Assembly: GCF_963681195.1 (NCBI RefSeq)
Contig: NZ_OY808997.1
Span: 496,001-560,000 of the forward strand
From: Vibrio sp. 16
GTDB taxonomy: Bacteria; Pseudomonadota; Gammaproteobacteria; Enterobacterales; Vibrionaceae
Reading direction: 5' to 3'
Length of the DNA stretch: 64,000 nt
The translations under genes were made by a program, and so were the position numbers. Positions within the stretch are counted from its first letter, which is position 1. Every line of letters begins with the position of its first letter. A model generated the notes under the pieces. The model was not told where the DNA came from. It did not search any database and saw only the letters and a list, made by a program, of their open reading frames with translations. Of the stretch, positions 40,836 to 50,006 are shown piece after piece.

Positions 40836-41130
40836 TCTCGCTGCGCAGGTAGCCAAGCTACATGCACCATTAGATAAGACCCTGTTTAGGGTCTTATCAC
40901 TTGTATTAGGTTTTTATCATGTCGCGATGGTGATGTGGGATCCGGAGGCATACTCCGCTTCTATCGGCGGTTTTAATGCGCTGATTTCGCCACTACTGAT
41001 TTGGGCAATCTGCTCGAGCATGGTATTTGGCTTGAGTTTCAAACCACGAAACTGGTACTGGCAGATACTATTTAGCCCGTATTTCTCCTTGGCTATCTTA
41101 AGTTATCTGACCCTGCTTAGAGTGTTCTAA
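40828..41130 (+). CDS. ybgE: Cyd operon protein YbgE
   Basis: A 100-residue inner-membrane protein always found downstream of cydAB in gammaproteobacteria; its function is unclear. Three hydrophobic segments are visible (SLVLGFYHVAMVMWDP, ISPLLIWAICSSMVFGLSF, ILFSPYFSLAILSYLTLL). It starts with GTG inside the end of cydX, so translation is coupled. A terminator follows. Confidence 0.92.
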   Translation: MSNLAAQVAKLHAPLDKTLFRVLSLVLGFYHVAMVMWDPEAYSASIGGFNALISPLLIWAICSSMVFGLSFKPRNWYWQILFSPYFSLAILSYLTLLRVF

Positions 41131-41164
41131 CAAGCCTTGATTAAAATCTATTCGCATTCTTATC

Positions 41165-41203
41165 AAAATAGCGCCACTAAATGATAGTTGGCGCTATTTT
41201 TTT
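41165..41203 (+). terminator. Terminator of the cydABX-ybgE operon
   Basis: Arms AAAATAGCGCCA and TGGCGCTATTTT with a 12-nt loop region, ending in a T tract. It separates cyd from the ybgC-tol operon. Confidence 0.88.
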
Positions 41204-41295
41204 GTTTCAATCATTGAAAACCTCCATTATCCCTTGCATAAACCCGCTTGAGTTGCGTTATAGTAATGCTCTTCAATGAGTTAAAGAGGTGAGGC

Positions 41296-41715
41296 GTGCA
41301 ACAAGAGCAATCCACTTTCGAATGGCCGATAACGGTCTATTACGAAGACACTGATGCAGGTGGGGTGGTGTATCACTCGAATTACCTAAAGTTCTTTGAA
41401 AGAGCGAGAACAGAATTGCTTCGCAATGTTGGCGTTTCACAGCACACTCTTTTGGAACAAAACATTGGATTTGTAGTCCGACACATGGACATCGATTTTC
41501 TGCAAGGTGCTCGTCTTGACGATCAACTGACGGTAAAAACACACGTTGCAGAATTAAAGAAAGCTTCGCTGACTTTCTGTCAGGAGATCGTCAATCCTGA
41601 TGGCAAATCATTGTGTAAGGCAATGGTTAAGGTAGCATGTATCGACAATGAGAAAATGAGGCCAATAGCGATCCCTCAATCAATAGTTATGGAGTTTACT
41701 CATAGTGACCGCTGA
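41296..41715 (+). CDS. ybgC: Tol-Pal-associated acyl-CoA thioesterase YbgC
   Basis: Hotdog-fold thioesterase of 139 residues, the first gene of the tol-pal operon. The active-site signature [20 protein letters not shown] includes the catalytic Asp. YbgC hydrolyses short acyl-CoAs and interacts with acyl carrier protein in E. coli. It starts with GTG at 41296 behind GAGG, and its end overlaps tolQ by 11 nt. Confidence 0.95.
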   Translation: MQQEQSTFEWPITVYYEDTDAGGVVYHSNYLKFFERARTELLRNVGVSQHTLLEQNIGFVVRHMDIDFLQGARLDDQLTVKTHVAELKKASLTFCQEIVNPDGKSLCKAMVKVACIDNEKMRPIAIPQSIVMEFTHSDR

Positions 41716-42403
41716 TATTTCAATGCTTGACCTGTTTTTACAAGCAAGTCTGTTAGTAAAAATGGTGATGTTGACCTTGTTAGGTATGTCTGTTGTCTCT
41801 TGGGCAATGATCATCAAGCGCAGTAAAGTTCTGTCGCAGGCCTCAAAGGATGCTGACGCATTTGAAGACAAATTCTGGTCAGGCACCGATCTTTCCATTC
41901 TTTATCAAAACGCCAAAAAACGAAAAGACGAGCTTTCAGGTACCGAAGAGATTTTCTACTCGGGCTTTACTGAGTTTGCTCGATTACGCAAATCCAATAG
42001 CGACTCGCCTGATTACATTATGGAAGGTACCGGTCGATCTATGCGTGTGTCGGTTGCGCGCGAAGTCGATGAGCTTGAAACCAACCTGCCATTTCTTGCG
42101 ACGGTGGGCTCAATCAGCCCATATATCGGTCTTTTCGGTACGGTGTGGGGCATTATGCATGCCTTTATCGCCCTTGGTGAAGTCAAGCAGGCAACCCTAG
42201 CCATGGTTGCTCCAGGTATTGCAGAAGCGCTTGTCGCAACGGCAATGGGCTTATTTGCTGCTATTCCAGCGGTTATGGCGTACAACCGGCTAAGTAACAA
42301 AGTCAGTAAGTTAGAACACAACTACGCAACGTTTTCTGAAGAATTCCACAGTATCTTGCATCGTCAAGCGATGGCTGGCCGCGATAACGCTCATAAGGAG
42401 TAA
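41705..42403 (+). CDS. tolQ: Tol-Pal system proton channel subunit TolQ
   Basis: Inner-membrane subunit that, with TolR, uses the proton gradient to energise TolA during outer-membrane constriction. It has 232 residues (230 in E. coli) and three transmembrane helices; the conserved segment [22 protein letters not shown] and the third helix [23 protein letters not shown] are clear. It begins with GTG inside ybgC, behind GGAG. Confidence 0.97.
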   Translation: MTADISMLDLFLQASLLVKMVMLTLLGMSVVSWAMIIKRSKVLSQASKDADAFEDKFWSGTDLSILYQNAKKRKDELSGTEEIFYSGFTEFARLRKSNSDSPDYIMEGTGRSMRVSVAREVDELETNLPFLATVGSISPYIGLFGTVWGIMHAFIALGEVKQATLAMVAPGIAEALVATAMGLFAAIPAVMAYNRLSNKVSKLEHNYATFSEEFHSILHRQAMAGRDNAHKE

Positions 42404-42408
42404 TTAAC

Positions 42409-42852
42409 ATGGCCGGTTACCAACGTAAAAAAAGAAAGATGACAGCCGAAATCAACGTCGTACCCTATATCGACGTCATGTTGGTTTTGCTGATCATCTT
42501 TATGGTGACATCGCCATTTGTCACTCAAGGAGTTGACGTCGAACTGCCTAAGACCGCAACGGCAAAACCAGCCTCAGAGCTAGCCGGTGAGAGCGATGCC
42601 AGCTTCATTATTGTTGAGATTGATCGTGACGGTAATTTGGGATTAAGCGTCAATGATGAAGAGGTGATGCGAGGTCTTTCGCTGCAAGACATTATTGTTC
42701 GCGTCAAAGCTGAACTGTCTTTAAAACCAGATTCGCCTGTCGCTGTGGGTGGTGATGCGGCAACACCTTATGCTGAGGTGGTTTTGGTTTTGGATGAACT
42801 AGGCCGTGCAGGTATCCCTAAAGTGGGCTTGTTGACGGACATTAAGGAATAA
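42409..42852 (+). CDS. tolR: Tol-Pal system protein TolR
   Basis: ExbD/TolR-family protein of 147 residues with one membrane helix. The proton-path Asp lies in INVVPYIDVMLVLLIIFMV. A periplasmic domain follows. The gene starts 5 nt after tolQ, behind AAGGAG. Confidence 0.97.
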   Translation: MAGYQRKKRKMTAEINVVPYIDVMLVLLIIFMVTSPFVTQGVDVELPKTATAKPASELAGESDASFIIVEIDRDGNLGLSVNDEEVMRGLSLQDIIVRVKAELSLKPDSPVAVGGDAATPYAEVVLVLDELGRAGIPKVGLLTDIKE

Positions 42853-42865
42853 GCGCTCTTAGTGT

Positions 42866-43933
42866 ATGAAAGAGATTAAGCCCAAGAAGAAAAGTGATTA
42901 CAAAAAGCCGCTCGCGATATCGGCTTCTTTGCATGCGCTGTTGGTTGTCGCCCTAATTTGGGGGGCAGATTTTACCATGTCTAAGCCAGAGCCAACAGGA
43001 CAGTTGGTTCAAGCCGTTGTGATTGATCCTGCAAGGGTACGCGAGCAAGCTCAGCAAATTCGTAATCAACGTCAAGAAGCGGCCAAGAAAGAGCAAGATC
43101 GCCTCGATAAACTAAGACGAGAAAGCGAGCAGCTCGAGAAGAACCGCAAAGCGGAAGAGGAACGCATTCGCAAGCTTAAGGAGCAGCAAGCCAAAGAAGC
43201 TAAAGCGGCTCGTGAGGCAGAAAAGCGTCGCATTGCAAAAGAGAAAGAGCGCAAAGAGGAAGAGCTGCGCGCTAAGCAAGAGAAAGAACGCGTAGCCAAG
43301 CTAGAAGCAGAGCGCAAAGCCAAAGAGCAGGCAATTAAAAAAGCAGAGCAAGAACGCTTGGCTAAAGAAGCAGCCATAGCAAAAGCGGAGCAAGAGCGTA
43401 TTGAGCGTGAAAAGGCGGCTAAGGCAGCAGAAGAGAAGGCTCGCAGAGAACGCGAAGCGGCTGAAAAAGCCGAACAAGAACGCATAGCGAAAGAGAAAGC
43501 AGCAAAAGAAGCCGCAGAAAAAGCACGCAAAGAAAAAGAGCGCTTAGAGCAGCTAGAGCGAGAGCGAAAACAGCAAGAAGCAGCGCTCAATGACATTTTT
43601 GCTGGTTTAGAAACCGAAGCGGAGCAAAACAGCTCTGCGCGAAATCAGCACATAAACTCAGAAGTGAGTCGATATGCGGCGATATATACCCAACTTATTC
43701 AAAGTCGCATCATTAAGGATGACTACTTAGTGGGAAAGTCGTGTAGGTTGAACGTAAAGTTGGTTCCGACAGGAACGGACGGTATTGTGAGTAGTGTTTC
43801 TGTACTTAATGGTGACGCCCGTCTCTGTACCGCTGCTAAGAGTGCGGTCAGCCAAGTAGGTAACTTCCCGATGCCGAAAGATCGGGACATTATTGATAAG
43901 ATTCGCGATATTAACTTAACTGTTGATTACTAA
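42866..43933 (+). CDS. tolA: Cell envelope integrity protein TolA
   Basis: Spans the periplasm to connect TolQR with TolB and Pal. It has 355 residues (421 in E. coli): an N-terminal membrane helix (about residues 14-34), a long Lys/Glu/Ala-rich helical domain (about 60-245) and a globular C-terminal domain (DDYLVGKSCRLNVKLVP) with two conserved Cys. The helical region is shorter than in E. coli, as is common in Vibrio. It follows tolR by 13 nt. Confidence 0.96.
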   Translation: MKEIKPKKKSDYKKPLAISASLHALLVVALIWGADFTMSKPEPTGQLVQAVVIDPARVREQAQQIRNQRQEAAKKEQDRLDKLRRESEQLEKNRKAEEERIRKLKEQQAKEAKAAREAEKRRIAKEKERKEEELRAKQEKERVAKLEAERKAKEQAIKKAEQERLAKEAAIAKAEQERIEREKAAKAAEEKARREREAAEKAEQERIAKEKAAKEAAEKARKEKERLEQLERERKQQEAALNDIFAGLETEAEQNSSARNQHINSEVSRYAAIYTQLIQSRIIKDDYLVGKSCRLNVKLVPTGTDGIVSSVSVLNGDARLCTAAKSAVSQVGNFPMPKDRDIIDKIRDINLTVDY

Positions 43934-43948
43934 ATTAAGGAATATGAC

Positions 43949-45304
43949 GTGATTAAACGCCTTATGACTGGAGTACTTGTTATTTGTGCAAGTCTCTCCA
44001 ACGTGGCTCACGCCGCACTCGAGCTTGTCATTACGGATGGCATTGATTCGGCTCGACCAATTGCGATTGTGCCTTTTAAATGGGAAGGCGCGAGCAAACT
44101 TCCTCAAGATGTATCTGCTGTGGTTGCCTCCGATCTACAGCGCAGTGGTAAGTTCAGCCCTATTGCTACCAACAGAATGCCGCAAACACCTTACAGTGAG
44201 GCAGAAGTCAATTTTGATGCTTGGACTGGGCTCGGTGTGGACTCCTTGCTTACAGGGACGATCACACAAAATGCAGAGGGTAACTATGTCATTAATTACC
44301 AATTGGTCGATGTGGTTCGAGGTCAACTGACTCAAGGTCAAAGCAAAGCGCTAAGCCCAGATGGACAATTGGTCCTATCCAAAGACCACGTGCTTTTCAA
44401 CAAGCAAGCAACGGTACCAGGGGATCGTTTACGTGAATACGCCCACCGTATCTCAGACTTGGTTTATCAAGAATTGACGGGCGAGCGTGGTGCGTTTTTA
44501 ACTCGCATCGCTTATGTCGTGGTTAATGATAAGGATCAGAAATTCCCATACCAACTGCGTGTCTCGGATTACGATGGCTATAACGAACGCCTAGTGCTGC
44601 GCTCTAAGCAACCGCTTATGTCGCCAGCTTGGTCTCCTGATGGAAAAAAACTCGCTTATGTGAGCTTTCAAAATGGTCAAGCTGAAATCTATATAATGAA
44701 TATTTATACCGGTGAGCGAGAGAAGGTTACGTCATACCCTCGTCACAATGGTGCGCCAAGATTTTCTCCTGATGGCAATAGCTTAGCGTTAGTTTTGTCT
44801 AAAACGGGTAGCCTTCAAGTCTACACTTTGGACTTGAAAACGCGCAAATTAACTCAAATTACTCGTGGCCGTTCAAATAATACTGAACCGTATTGGCATC
44901 CGGATGGTAAATCCCTTATCTTTACGTCGGACCGCGGTGGGCGTCCACAGATCTATCAAGTTGACTTGGCGGGTGGTTCTCCAAATCGTCTCACTTGGCA
45001 AGGCACTCAAAACTTGGGCGGGCAAATCACTCCAGATGGTCGGTTCCTTGTGATGGTTAACCGCAGTAATGCAGGTTTCAACTTAGCGAAGCAAGATCTC
45101 GAGACAGGTGCGGTACAAATTTTAACTCAGACTCTACTTGATGAGTCACCAAGCATTGCGCCAAATGGCGGAATGGTTATTTATAGCTCTATCTATAACA
45201 AAGCCAACGTGTTGTCGATGGTTTCAATTGATGGACGCTTTAAAGCTCGATTACCGGCAACAAATGGACGAGTTCGTGCGCCCGCATGGTCACCGTTTTT
45301 GTAG
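43949..45304 (+). CDS. tolB: Tol-Pal system beta-propeller protein TolB
   Basis: Periplasmic protein that shuttles between Pal and TolA. It has 451 residues: a signal peptide (about residues 1-23), an N-terminal alpha/beta domain and a six-bladed propeller whose repeats read [27 protein letters not shown] and TPDGRFLVM. It lies 15 nt after tolA. The mature N-terminus just after the cleavage site would hold the TolA box. Confidence 0.97.
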   Translation: MIKRLMTGVLVICASLSNVAHAALELVITDGIDSARPIAIVPFKWEGASKLPQDVSAVVASDLQRSGKFSPIATNRMPQTPYSEAEVNFDAWTGLGVDSLLTGTITQNAEGNYVINYQLVDVVRGQLTQGQSKALSPDGQLVLSKDHVLFNKQATVPGDRLREYAHRISDLVYQELTGERGAFLTRIAYVVVNDKDQKFPYQLRVSDYDGYNERLVLRSKQPLMSPAWSPDGKKLAYVSFQNGQAEIYIMNIYTGEREKVTSYPRHNGAPRFSPDGNSLALVLSKTGSLQVYTLDLKTRKLTQITRGRSNNTEPYWHPDGKSLIFTSDRGGRPQIYQVDLAGGSPNRLTWQGTQNLGGQITPDGRFLVMVNRSNAGFNLAKQDLETGAVQILTQTLLDESPSIAPNGGMVIYSSIYNKANVLSMVSIDGRFKARLPATNGRVRAPAWSPFL

Positions 45305-45338
45305 CAAGTAAGTATCAAAAAGTAAGGAAAATATATCA

Positions 45339-45866
45339 ATGCGACTAAACAAAGTTCTTAAAGGGCTACTCATTGCGCTACCAGTTCTAGCTGTTACAGC
45401 TTGTAGTTCAAGCGACGACGCGGCTAACGCTTCTGGCTCTACAGAAACAAACCAAGCTCAAACAACTGACGGTACAGTGGTTTCACCAATCGATCAGAAC
45501 GGTCTACTTACCGAGCAAGAGCTTAAAGAGCAAGCACTGCGCGAAACTCAAACTATCTACTTTGCGTTTGACAATGCGACTATCGCTGGCGACTACGAAG
45601 AAATGCTTGCAGCACACGCGGCATACCTAAGCAAAAACCCAGCTCTTAAAGTAACGGTTGAAGGTCACGCGGACGAGCGTGGTACTCCAGAGTACAACAT
45701 TGCACTTGGTGAGCGTCGTGCGACAGCTGTGGCTAAATACCTTCAAGCACTAGGTGTTCAAGCTGATCAAATCTCGATTGTTAGCTACGGTGAAGAGAAA
45801 CCTCTTCTACTAGGCCAATCTGAAGATGTGTACGCTAAGAACCGTCGTGCTGTTCTAGTCTACTAA
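45339..45866 (+). CDS. pal: Peptidoglycan-associated lipoprotein Pal
   Basis: Outer-membrane lipoprotein that binds peptidoglycan. It has 175 residues, a lipobox (VLAVTACSS, Cys about residue 22), an acidic/Ser-rich linker, and an OmpA-like domain with the diaminopimelate-binding signature ([19 protein letters not shown]). It lies 34 nt after tolB and carries highly biased codons. Confidence 0.98.
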   Translation: MRLNKVLKGLLIALPVLAVTACSSSDDAANASGSTETNQAQTTDGTVVSPIDQNGLLTEQELKEQALRETQTIYFAFDNATIAGDYEEMLAAHAAYLSKNPALKVTVEGHADERGTPEYNIALGERRATAVAKYLQALGVQADQISIVSYGEEKPLLLGQSEDVYAKNRRAVLVY

Positions 45867-45882
45867 TTCAAGGACTATCCTT

Positions 45883-46665
45883 ATGTTCAGTAACCTTAAG
45901 CGCGTAGTTACGCTTACGTTACTGGCAAGTGCGGCGGGCTCTGTGCTCGCTGCACCAGCTCCAGTATCCGATCTCAATAGCAGTAACTCTGCCACATCAA
46001 CCTCTTCAGTTCGCTCGAATGAAACCGAAGTTCAGCGTCTTGAGCGCCTATTAGAAAACCGCAATCGCGTCCAGTTACAAATGCAGCAGCAGTTGGATGA
46101 AATGGCACTCGAAATCAGCGAATTACGCGGCCAACTGGAAAAGAATAATTACGACATGCAGCAAATGTTGCAACGTCAACGTGAGCTGTTTATCGAACTA
46201 GATAAAGTTCGCGGTCAAGTTAATACGGTGCCTGCCGTTGTCGACAATCAAGAAGGCAATGAAACGCCCGCTTCCGGTGGCACGTTCAGCTCAAATGCGG
46301 ATGAGCAAACCGCGTATCAAAATGCTGTTGATTTGATTCTGAAGAAACGTGACTACACAGGAGCCATCGCAGCGTTCCAGCAGTTCCAGAAAGACTACCC
46401 AGATTCATCATTTACGCCAAACTCACACTATTGGTTAGGCCAACTCTATTTTGCGAAGAAACAAGATAAAGAAGCAGTGAAGAGTTTCGCTGCCGTGATT
46501 TCTTACCAAGATTCCAATAAACGTGCGGATGCATTGGTTAAGTTAGGCGACATTGCCTCTCGCAACAACAACACAGAGCAAGCGAACAAGTACTACCAAC
46601 AAGTATTGGATGAGTATCCAAGCAGTGCGTCGGCTAAGCTTGCGAAAGAACGCATCAAAAACTAA
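45883..46665 (+). CDS. cpoB: Cell division coordinator CpoB (YbgF)
   Basis: Periplasmic TolA-interacting protein that couples outer-membrane constriction to PBP1B peptidoglycan synthesis. It has 260 residues: a signal peptide, an N-terminal trimerising coiled coil (about 45-110) and C-terminal TPR repeats (YQNAVDLILKKRDYTGAIAAF, SHYWLGQLYFAKKQDKEAVK). It is the last gene of the tol-pal operon, 16 nt after pal, with a terminator after it. Confidence 0.96.
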   Translation: MFSNLKRVVTLTLLASAAGSVLAAPAPVSDLNSSNSATSTSSVRSNETEVQRLERLLENRNRVQLQMQQQLDEMALEISELRGQLEKNNYDMQQMLQRQRELFIELDKVRGQVNTVPAVVDNQEGNETPASGGTFSSNADEQTAYQNAVDLILKKRDYTGAIAAFQQFQKDYPDSSFTPNSHYWLGQLYFAKKQDKEAVKSFAAVISYQDSNKRADALVKLGDIASRNNNTEQANKYYQQVLDEYPSSASAKLAKERIKN

Positions 46666-46682
46666 GCATGATGTAATAACTG

Positions 46683-46710
46683 AAAAAGGAGTGGATACAC
46701 TCCTTTTTTG
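46683..46710 (+). terminator. Terminator of the tol-pal operon
   Basis: Arms AAAAAGGAGTG and CACTCCTTTTT with loop GATA, 17 nt after cpoB. Confidence 0.9.
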
Positions 46711-46807
46711 TTGTTTGCGCAATAAGTAATTCCAGGCGGTACTGGCATCTTGGATTCGGTTGAGGTTACAATACTCGGATTACTGGAAGTTGCGTAGAGC
46801 AAGAGCA

Positions 46808-47869
46808 ATGAGCCACATTTTAGATAAAATCGATACTGTATACCCATTTCCTCCAAAACCAGTCCCTCTGACAGAAGATGAAAAACAAGCCTATATTGCG
46901 AACATTAAAAAGCTTCTGAAAGAGAAAGACGCGGTTTTAATTGCCCACTATTACACGGATCCAGAGATCCAAGCCCTTGCAGAAGAGACGGGTGGTTTCG
47001 TTGGTGATTCGTTAGAGATGGCGAAGTTTGGCAATCGACACCCTGCAAGCACACTGATCATCGGTGGGGTTCGCTTTATGGGTGAGTCTGCAAAGATCCT
47101 GACGCCAGAAAAACGCATTTTGATGCCAACACTGGAAGCAGAGTGTTCGCTAGATTTGGGTTGTCCTGCTGATAAGTTCACCGAGTTTTGTGATGCACAC
47201 CCTGACCATACCGTTGTGGTTTACGCGAACACTTCAGCGGCGGTCAAAGCGCGCGCAGATTGGGTTGTGACCTCTAGTATAGCGCTTGAAATTGTTGAGC
47301 ACCTGGACTCCGAAGATAAGCCGATTATCTGGGGTCCTGACCGCCATCTAGGTTCTTATATCTCGAATAAAACCGGCGCAGATATGCTGCTATGGCAAGG
47401 CGAGTGTATTGTTCACGATGAGTTTTCAGCGGACGCTCTACGCAAGATGAAGTCTGTCTACCCAGACGCGGCTATTCTTGTTCACCCAGAGTCACCTGCG
47501 AGCGTTGTAGAACTAGCAGACGCAGTCGGCTCAACAAGCCAGCTGATTAAAGCGGCGAAAGAGCTGCCTCATCAACAGATGATCGTTGCTACCGACAAAG
47601 GCATCTTTTTTAAGATGCAACAATTAGTACCAGAGAAAGAACTGATTGAAGCTCCTACTGCGGGAGCAGGCGCGACATGTCGTAGTTGTGCCCACTGTCC
47701 ATGGATGGCTATGAATGGCTTGAAAGCGATCGAAGCAGCACTGCGAGATGGCGGAGAAGAGCACGAAATCTTTGTTGATGAAGAACTGCGTGTTAAGTCA
47801 TTGATTCCACTAAACAGAATGCTAGACTTTGCCGAGCAACTGAATATGCAAGTTAAAGGAAATGCGTAA
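46808..47869 (+). CDS. nadA: Quinolinate synthase NadA
   Basis: Condenses iminoaspartate with dihydroxyacetone phosphate to quinolinate in NAD biosynthesis, using an oxygen-sensitive [4Fe-4S] cluster. From the ATG at 46808 ([10 protein letters not shown]) it has 353 residues (347 in E. coli); an upstream TTG frame extension is rejected. Candidate cluster cysteines lie in [11 protein letters not shown] and CRSCAHCPW. The order cpoB then nadA matches E. coli apart from the tRNA genes that lie between them there. Confidence 0.97.
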   Translation: MSHILDKIDTVYPFPPKPVPLTEDEKQAYIANIKKLLKEKDAVLIAHYYTDPEIQALAEETGGFVGDSLEMAKFGNRHPASTLIIGGVRFMGESAKILTPEKRILMPTLEAECSLDLGCPADKFTEFCDAHPDHTVVVYANTSAAVKARADWVVTSSIALEIVEHLDSEDKPIIWGPDRHLGSYISNKTGADMLLWQGECIVHDEFSADALRKMKSVYPDAAILVHPESPASVVELADAVGSTSQLIKAAKELPHQQMIVATDKGIFFKMQQLVPEKELIEAPTAGAGATCRSCAHCPWMAMNGLKAIEAALRDGGEEHEIFVDEELRVKSLIPLNRMLDFAEQLNMQVKGNA

Positions 47870-47892
47870 TTAGGTGATTGGCGTCACATTTT

Positions 47893-47922
47893 AAAAACCA
47901 GCTGATTTGGCTGGTTTTTTTG
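47893..47922 (+). terminator. Terminator of nadA
   Basis: Arms AAAAACCAGC and GCTGGTTTTT with a 7-nt loop, followed by more T. Confidence 0.88.
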
Positions 47923-47975
47923 TATCTGTTTTTTACTTTATATTCACTGTCGAAATTAATTGAAGTGGTGTGATT

Positions 47976-49019
47976 ATGACCGTTTGGTTATTGGTAAAGA
48001 AATGGTTCAAGTCGCATGTCTTTCATTTGAGTAACCGAAACTTAATTATATTGAGTTTGGTGTATGTTGCTCTCTCGTGGGTAATGCTCAAACTGGCCGG
48101 TGAGCAGGCTCTCACACAAGATATTGCGACCTTCGTTTACTACCTCATGGTAACAGCCTCGACGGTGGGCTATGGTGACCTGTCGCCAAGCAGTAACCTA
48201 GGTAAGTGGATTGTTGTTTTATTCGTTATCCCTGGTGGTTTAAGTCTTTTTGCTGCTTTGTTGGGACGTGTAGCAAGTGGCGCCATTGAATATTGGCGTG
48301 CAGGTATTTTAGGTAAGCGGAGGGTTCGCGTGGAAAATCATATTTTATTGTTGGGTTGGAATAACGCTCGTACCATCCACCTTATTCGGATGTTGCAACA
48401 CGAAGAGGAAGGGAAACGACCCATTGTGCTTTGCAGTCGCTCCGACATCGAAAACCCGCTACCTGGCGAAATCCAATTCGTTAAGGTGACCAGTTACACA
48501 GACAGCCAACAAATGGAAATGGCCCATGTGGAAGGTGCAAGCTGCATAATCGTGGATAATTTGGAAGACGATATAACCTTATCGGCCTCACTCTATTGTG
48601 CGAATATCAATCCTGATGCTCACTTGTTGGCCTACTTTAAGGATGAAGCATTGGGTCACTTGTTGAGTCAACATTGCCCTAAAGCAGAGTGCATTCCAGC
48701 GGTTGGTGCTGAAATGCTCGCCAAAGCGGCGGTAGACCCTGGATCGAGTGCTTTGCATCAAGAGCTTCTTGCTTCAACTCGAGGTATGACTCAATACTCG
48801 ACGATATACCCGCAAGATCAGCCTTCTGCTAAGGTCGAGCAAGTCTTTAGCTTCATTAAAAAACACTACCAAGCGACTTTGATCGCATTCGATGTTGGGC
48901 AGGGAATAGAGCTGAATCCTGATCTTGACCGCTCAATTCCAGCTGGTAGCAAACTCTTCTATATTGCCGATGAGCGTATTGACTCGTTCAATTGGTCTTC
49001 CATGCATAAGGAAAAATAA
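47976..49019 (+). CDS. Two-helix potassium channel with RCK/TrkA-N domain
   Basis: A 347-residue protein from the ATG at 47976 (a GTG two codons earlier is possible). Two membrane helices flank a pore loop with the K+ selectivity filter TVGYGD (GYGD at residues 65-68). The cytoplasmic part starts near residue 115 (ENHILLLGWNNARTIHLIRML), an RCK domain with a variant of the dinucleotide-binding glycine motif. It heads a four-gene unit; its stop overlaps the next start (TAATG). The physiological ligand is unknown. Confidence 0.9.
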   Translation: MTVWLLVKKWFKSHVFHLSNRNLIILSLVYVALSWVMLKLAGEQALTQDIATFVYYLMVTASTVGYGDLSPSSNLGKWIVVLFVIPGGLSLFAALLGRVASGAIEYWRAGILGKRRVRVENHILLLGWNNARTIHLIRMLQHEEEGKRPIVLCSRSDIENPLPGEIQFVKVTSYTDSQQMEMAHVEGASCIIVDNLEDDITLSASLYCANINPDAHLLAYFKDEALGHLLSQHCPKAECIPAVGAEMLAKAAVDPGSSALHQELLASTRGMTQYSTIYPQDQPSAKVEQVFSFIKKHYQATLIAFDVGQGIELNPDLDRSIPAGSKLFYIADERIDSFNWSSMHKEK

Positions 49020-49435
49020 TGGAACTGTTAGCAGGCCTGTTGTCGGGCTTCCCAAACTTTGTGTTGTACTTTGGATTATCGATCGTATTCGTGATCGCGT
49101 TTAAGTTTATCTATGTTCGTCTCACTCCATACGATGAGTGGACTCTGATTAAAGAACAACAAAACACAACCGCAGCAGTCGCATTAAGTGGTGCATTTCT
49201 TGGTTACTGTTTAGCTATTGCGGGTGCCGCTAAAAACTCGGTCAGCATTTTAGATTTTGCTGTTTGGGGATTGGTTGCCATGTTCGCTCAAATGATCGCT
49301 TTTGGGATCGTACGCTTTGTTTTAGTGCCGAAAATTGCTGAACGTGTCGAGAATGACGAGCTGCCAGCAGGTATTGTTTTGGCGACAGTCTCTGTATCGA
49401 TTGGCGTTTTGAACGCTGCGTGTATGTCTTACTAG
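49019..49435 (+). CDS. DUF350 inner-membrane protein (YjfL-like)
   Basis: A 138-residue integral membrane protein with four hydrophobic segments and the DUF350 pattern (NTTAAVALSGAFLGYCLAIAG). It is similar in type to E. coli YjfL, whose gene neighbours also encode a DUF1190 protein and a YgiC-like ligase. Its start overlaps the channel stop by one base and the next gene follows within 8 nt. Function unknown; co-translation with the channel suggests a shared membrane complex, which is inference. Confidence 0.87.
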   Translation: MELLAGLLSGFPNFVLYFGLSIVFVIAFKFIYVRLTPYDEWTLIKEQQNTTAAVALSGAFLGYCLAIAGAAKNSVSILDFAVWGLVAMFAQMIAFGIVRFVLVPKIAERVENDELPAGIVLATVSVSIGVLNAACMSY

Positions 49436-49443
49436 GAGGCATG

Positions 49444-50004
49444 ATGAAACGCAGTTCTAATGTTCAACGTCCATCAATGGAAAAGGCGATTGGAAAAGCC
49501 TTTCCGTTTGTGATGTTCGGGACCTTTATGGTTTTTTCTCAATATGAGTCTAAGACAGAAGGTGCGATTTACCTCGATAGCAACGAGTGTAAGAACAATA
49601 ACCTCGAGCAAGCAGAGGAGTGTGAGCTCGCTTATCAAGAGGCTTTGGCGGAAGCAGAGCGTACAGGGCCTAAGTACAAAACCGAGCGCGAGTGTGAATA
49701 CGATTTTCGTGAAGATGACTGTTATTACAGCTCTCGCTACTTTTCCTACATCCCCCGTATGGGCGGCTACTACTATTCAACCGATCTCGACGATTTTGAT
49801 GGCTACAAAAAACGCTACTACTCGCAACCTATGTACCGTTACAAAAAAGGGTATTACTCAGGCAGCGGGCAGTTTTTTGGCTCTCACCGAATCACCCCAG
49901 TTACTCTTGCCAGTACGAGTTTGAAAAAAGGGGGAGGCACAATCGGCAGCGCAATGTCACGTGGTGGGTTTGGTAAAGCCGTGTCATCCAGTCGCGGCGG
50001 TTAA
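49444..50004 (+). CDS. YgiB-like DUF1190 protein with Gly-Gly C-terminus
   Basis: A 186-residue protein from the ATG at 49444, 4 nt after AGGAGG (the ATG just before it is too close). An uncleaved hydrophobic segment (about residues 18-32) shows no lipobox, unlike E. coli YgiB. Then come four cysteines (49, 60, 84, 93), a Tyr-rich stretch (95-140) and a flexible Gly/Ser tail containing SRGGFG and ending SSSRGG. E. coli YgiB, as I recall it, also has RGGFG and a final GG. The next gene starts 2 nt later. The conserved end suggests a modification substrate (inference). Confidence 0.85.
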   Translation: MKRSSNVQRPSMEKAIGKAFPFVMFGTFMVFSQYESKTEGAIYLDSNECKNNNLEQAEECELAYQEALAEAERTGPKYKTERECEYDFREDDCYYSSRYFSYIPRMGGYYYSTDLDDFDGYKKRYYSQPMYRYKKGYYSGSGQFFGSHRITPVTLASTSLKKGGGTIGSAMSRGGFGKAVSSSRGG

Positions 50005-50006
50005 CC

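Noticed and set aside
43072..43596. 174-codon minus-strand open frame inside tolA
   Set aside because: It mirrors the Lys/Glu/Ala repeats of the TolA helical domain (giving Ser/Phe/Arg-rich sequence) and is a codon-bias shadow.
43060..43600. Tandem-repeat-like DNA in tolA
   Set aside because: Explained by the low-complexity coiled coil of TolA; no exact long repeat units.
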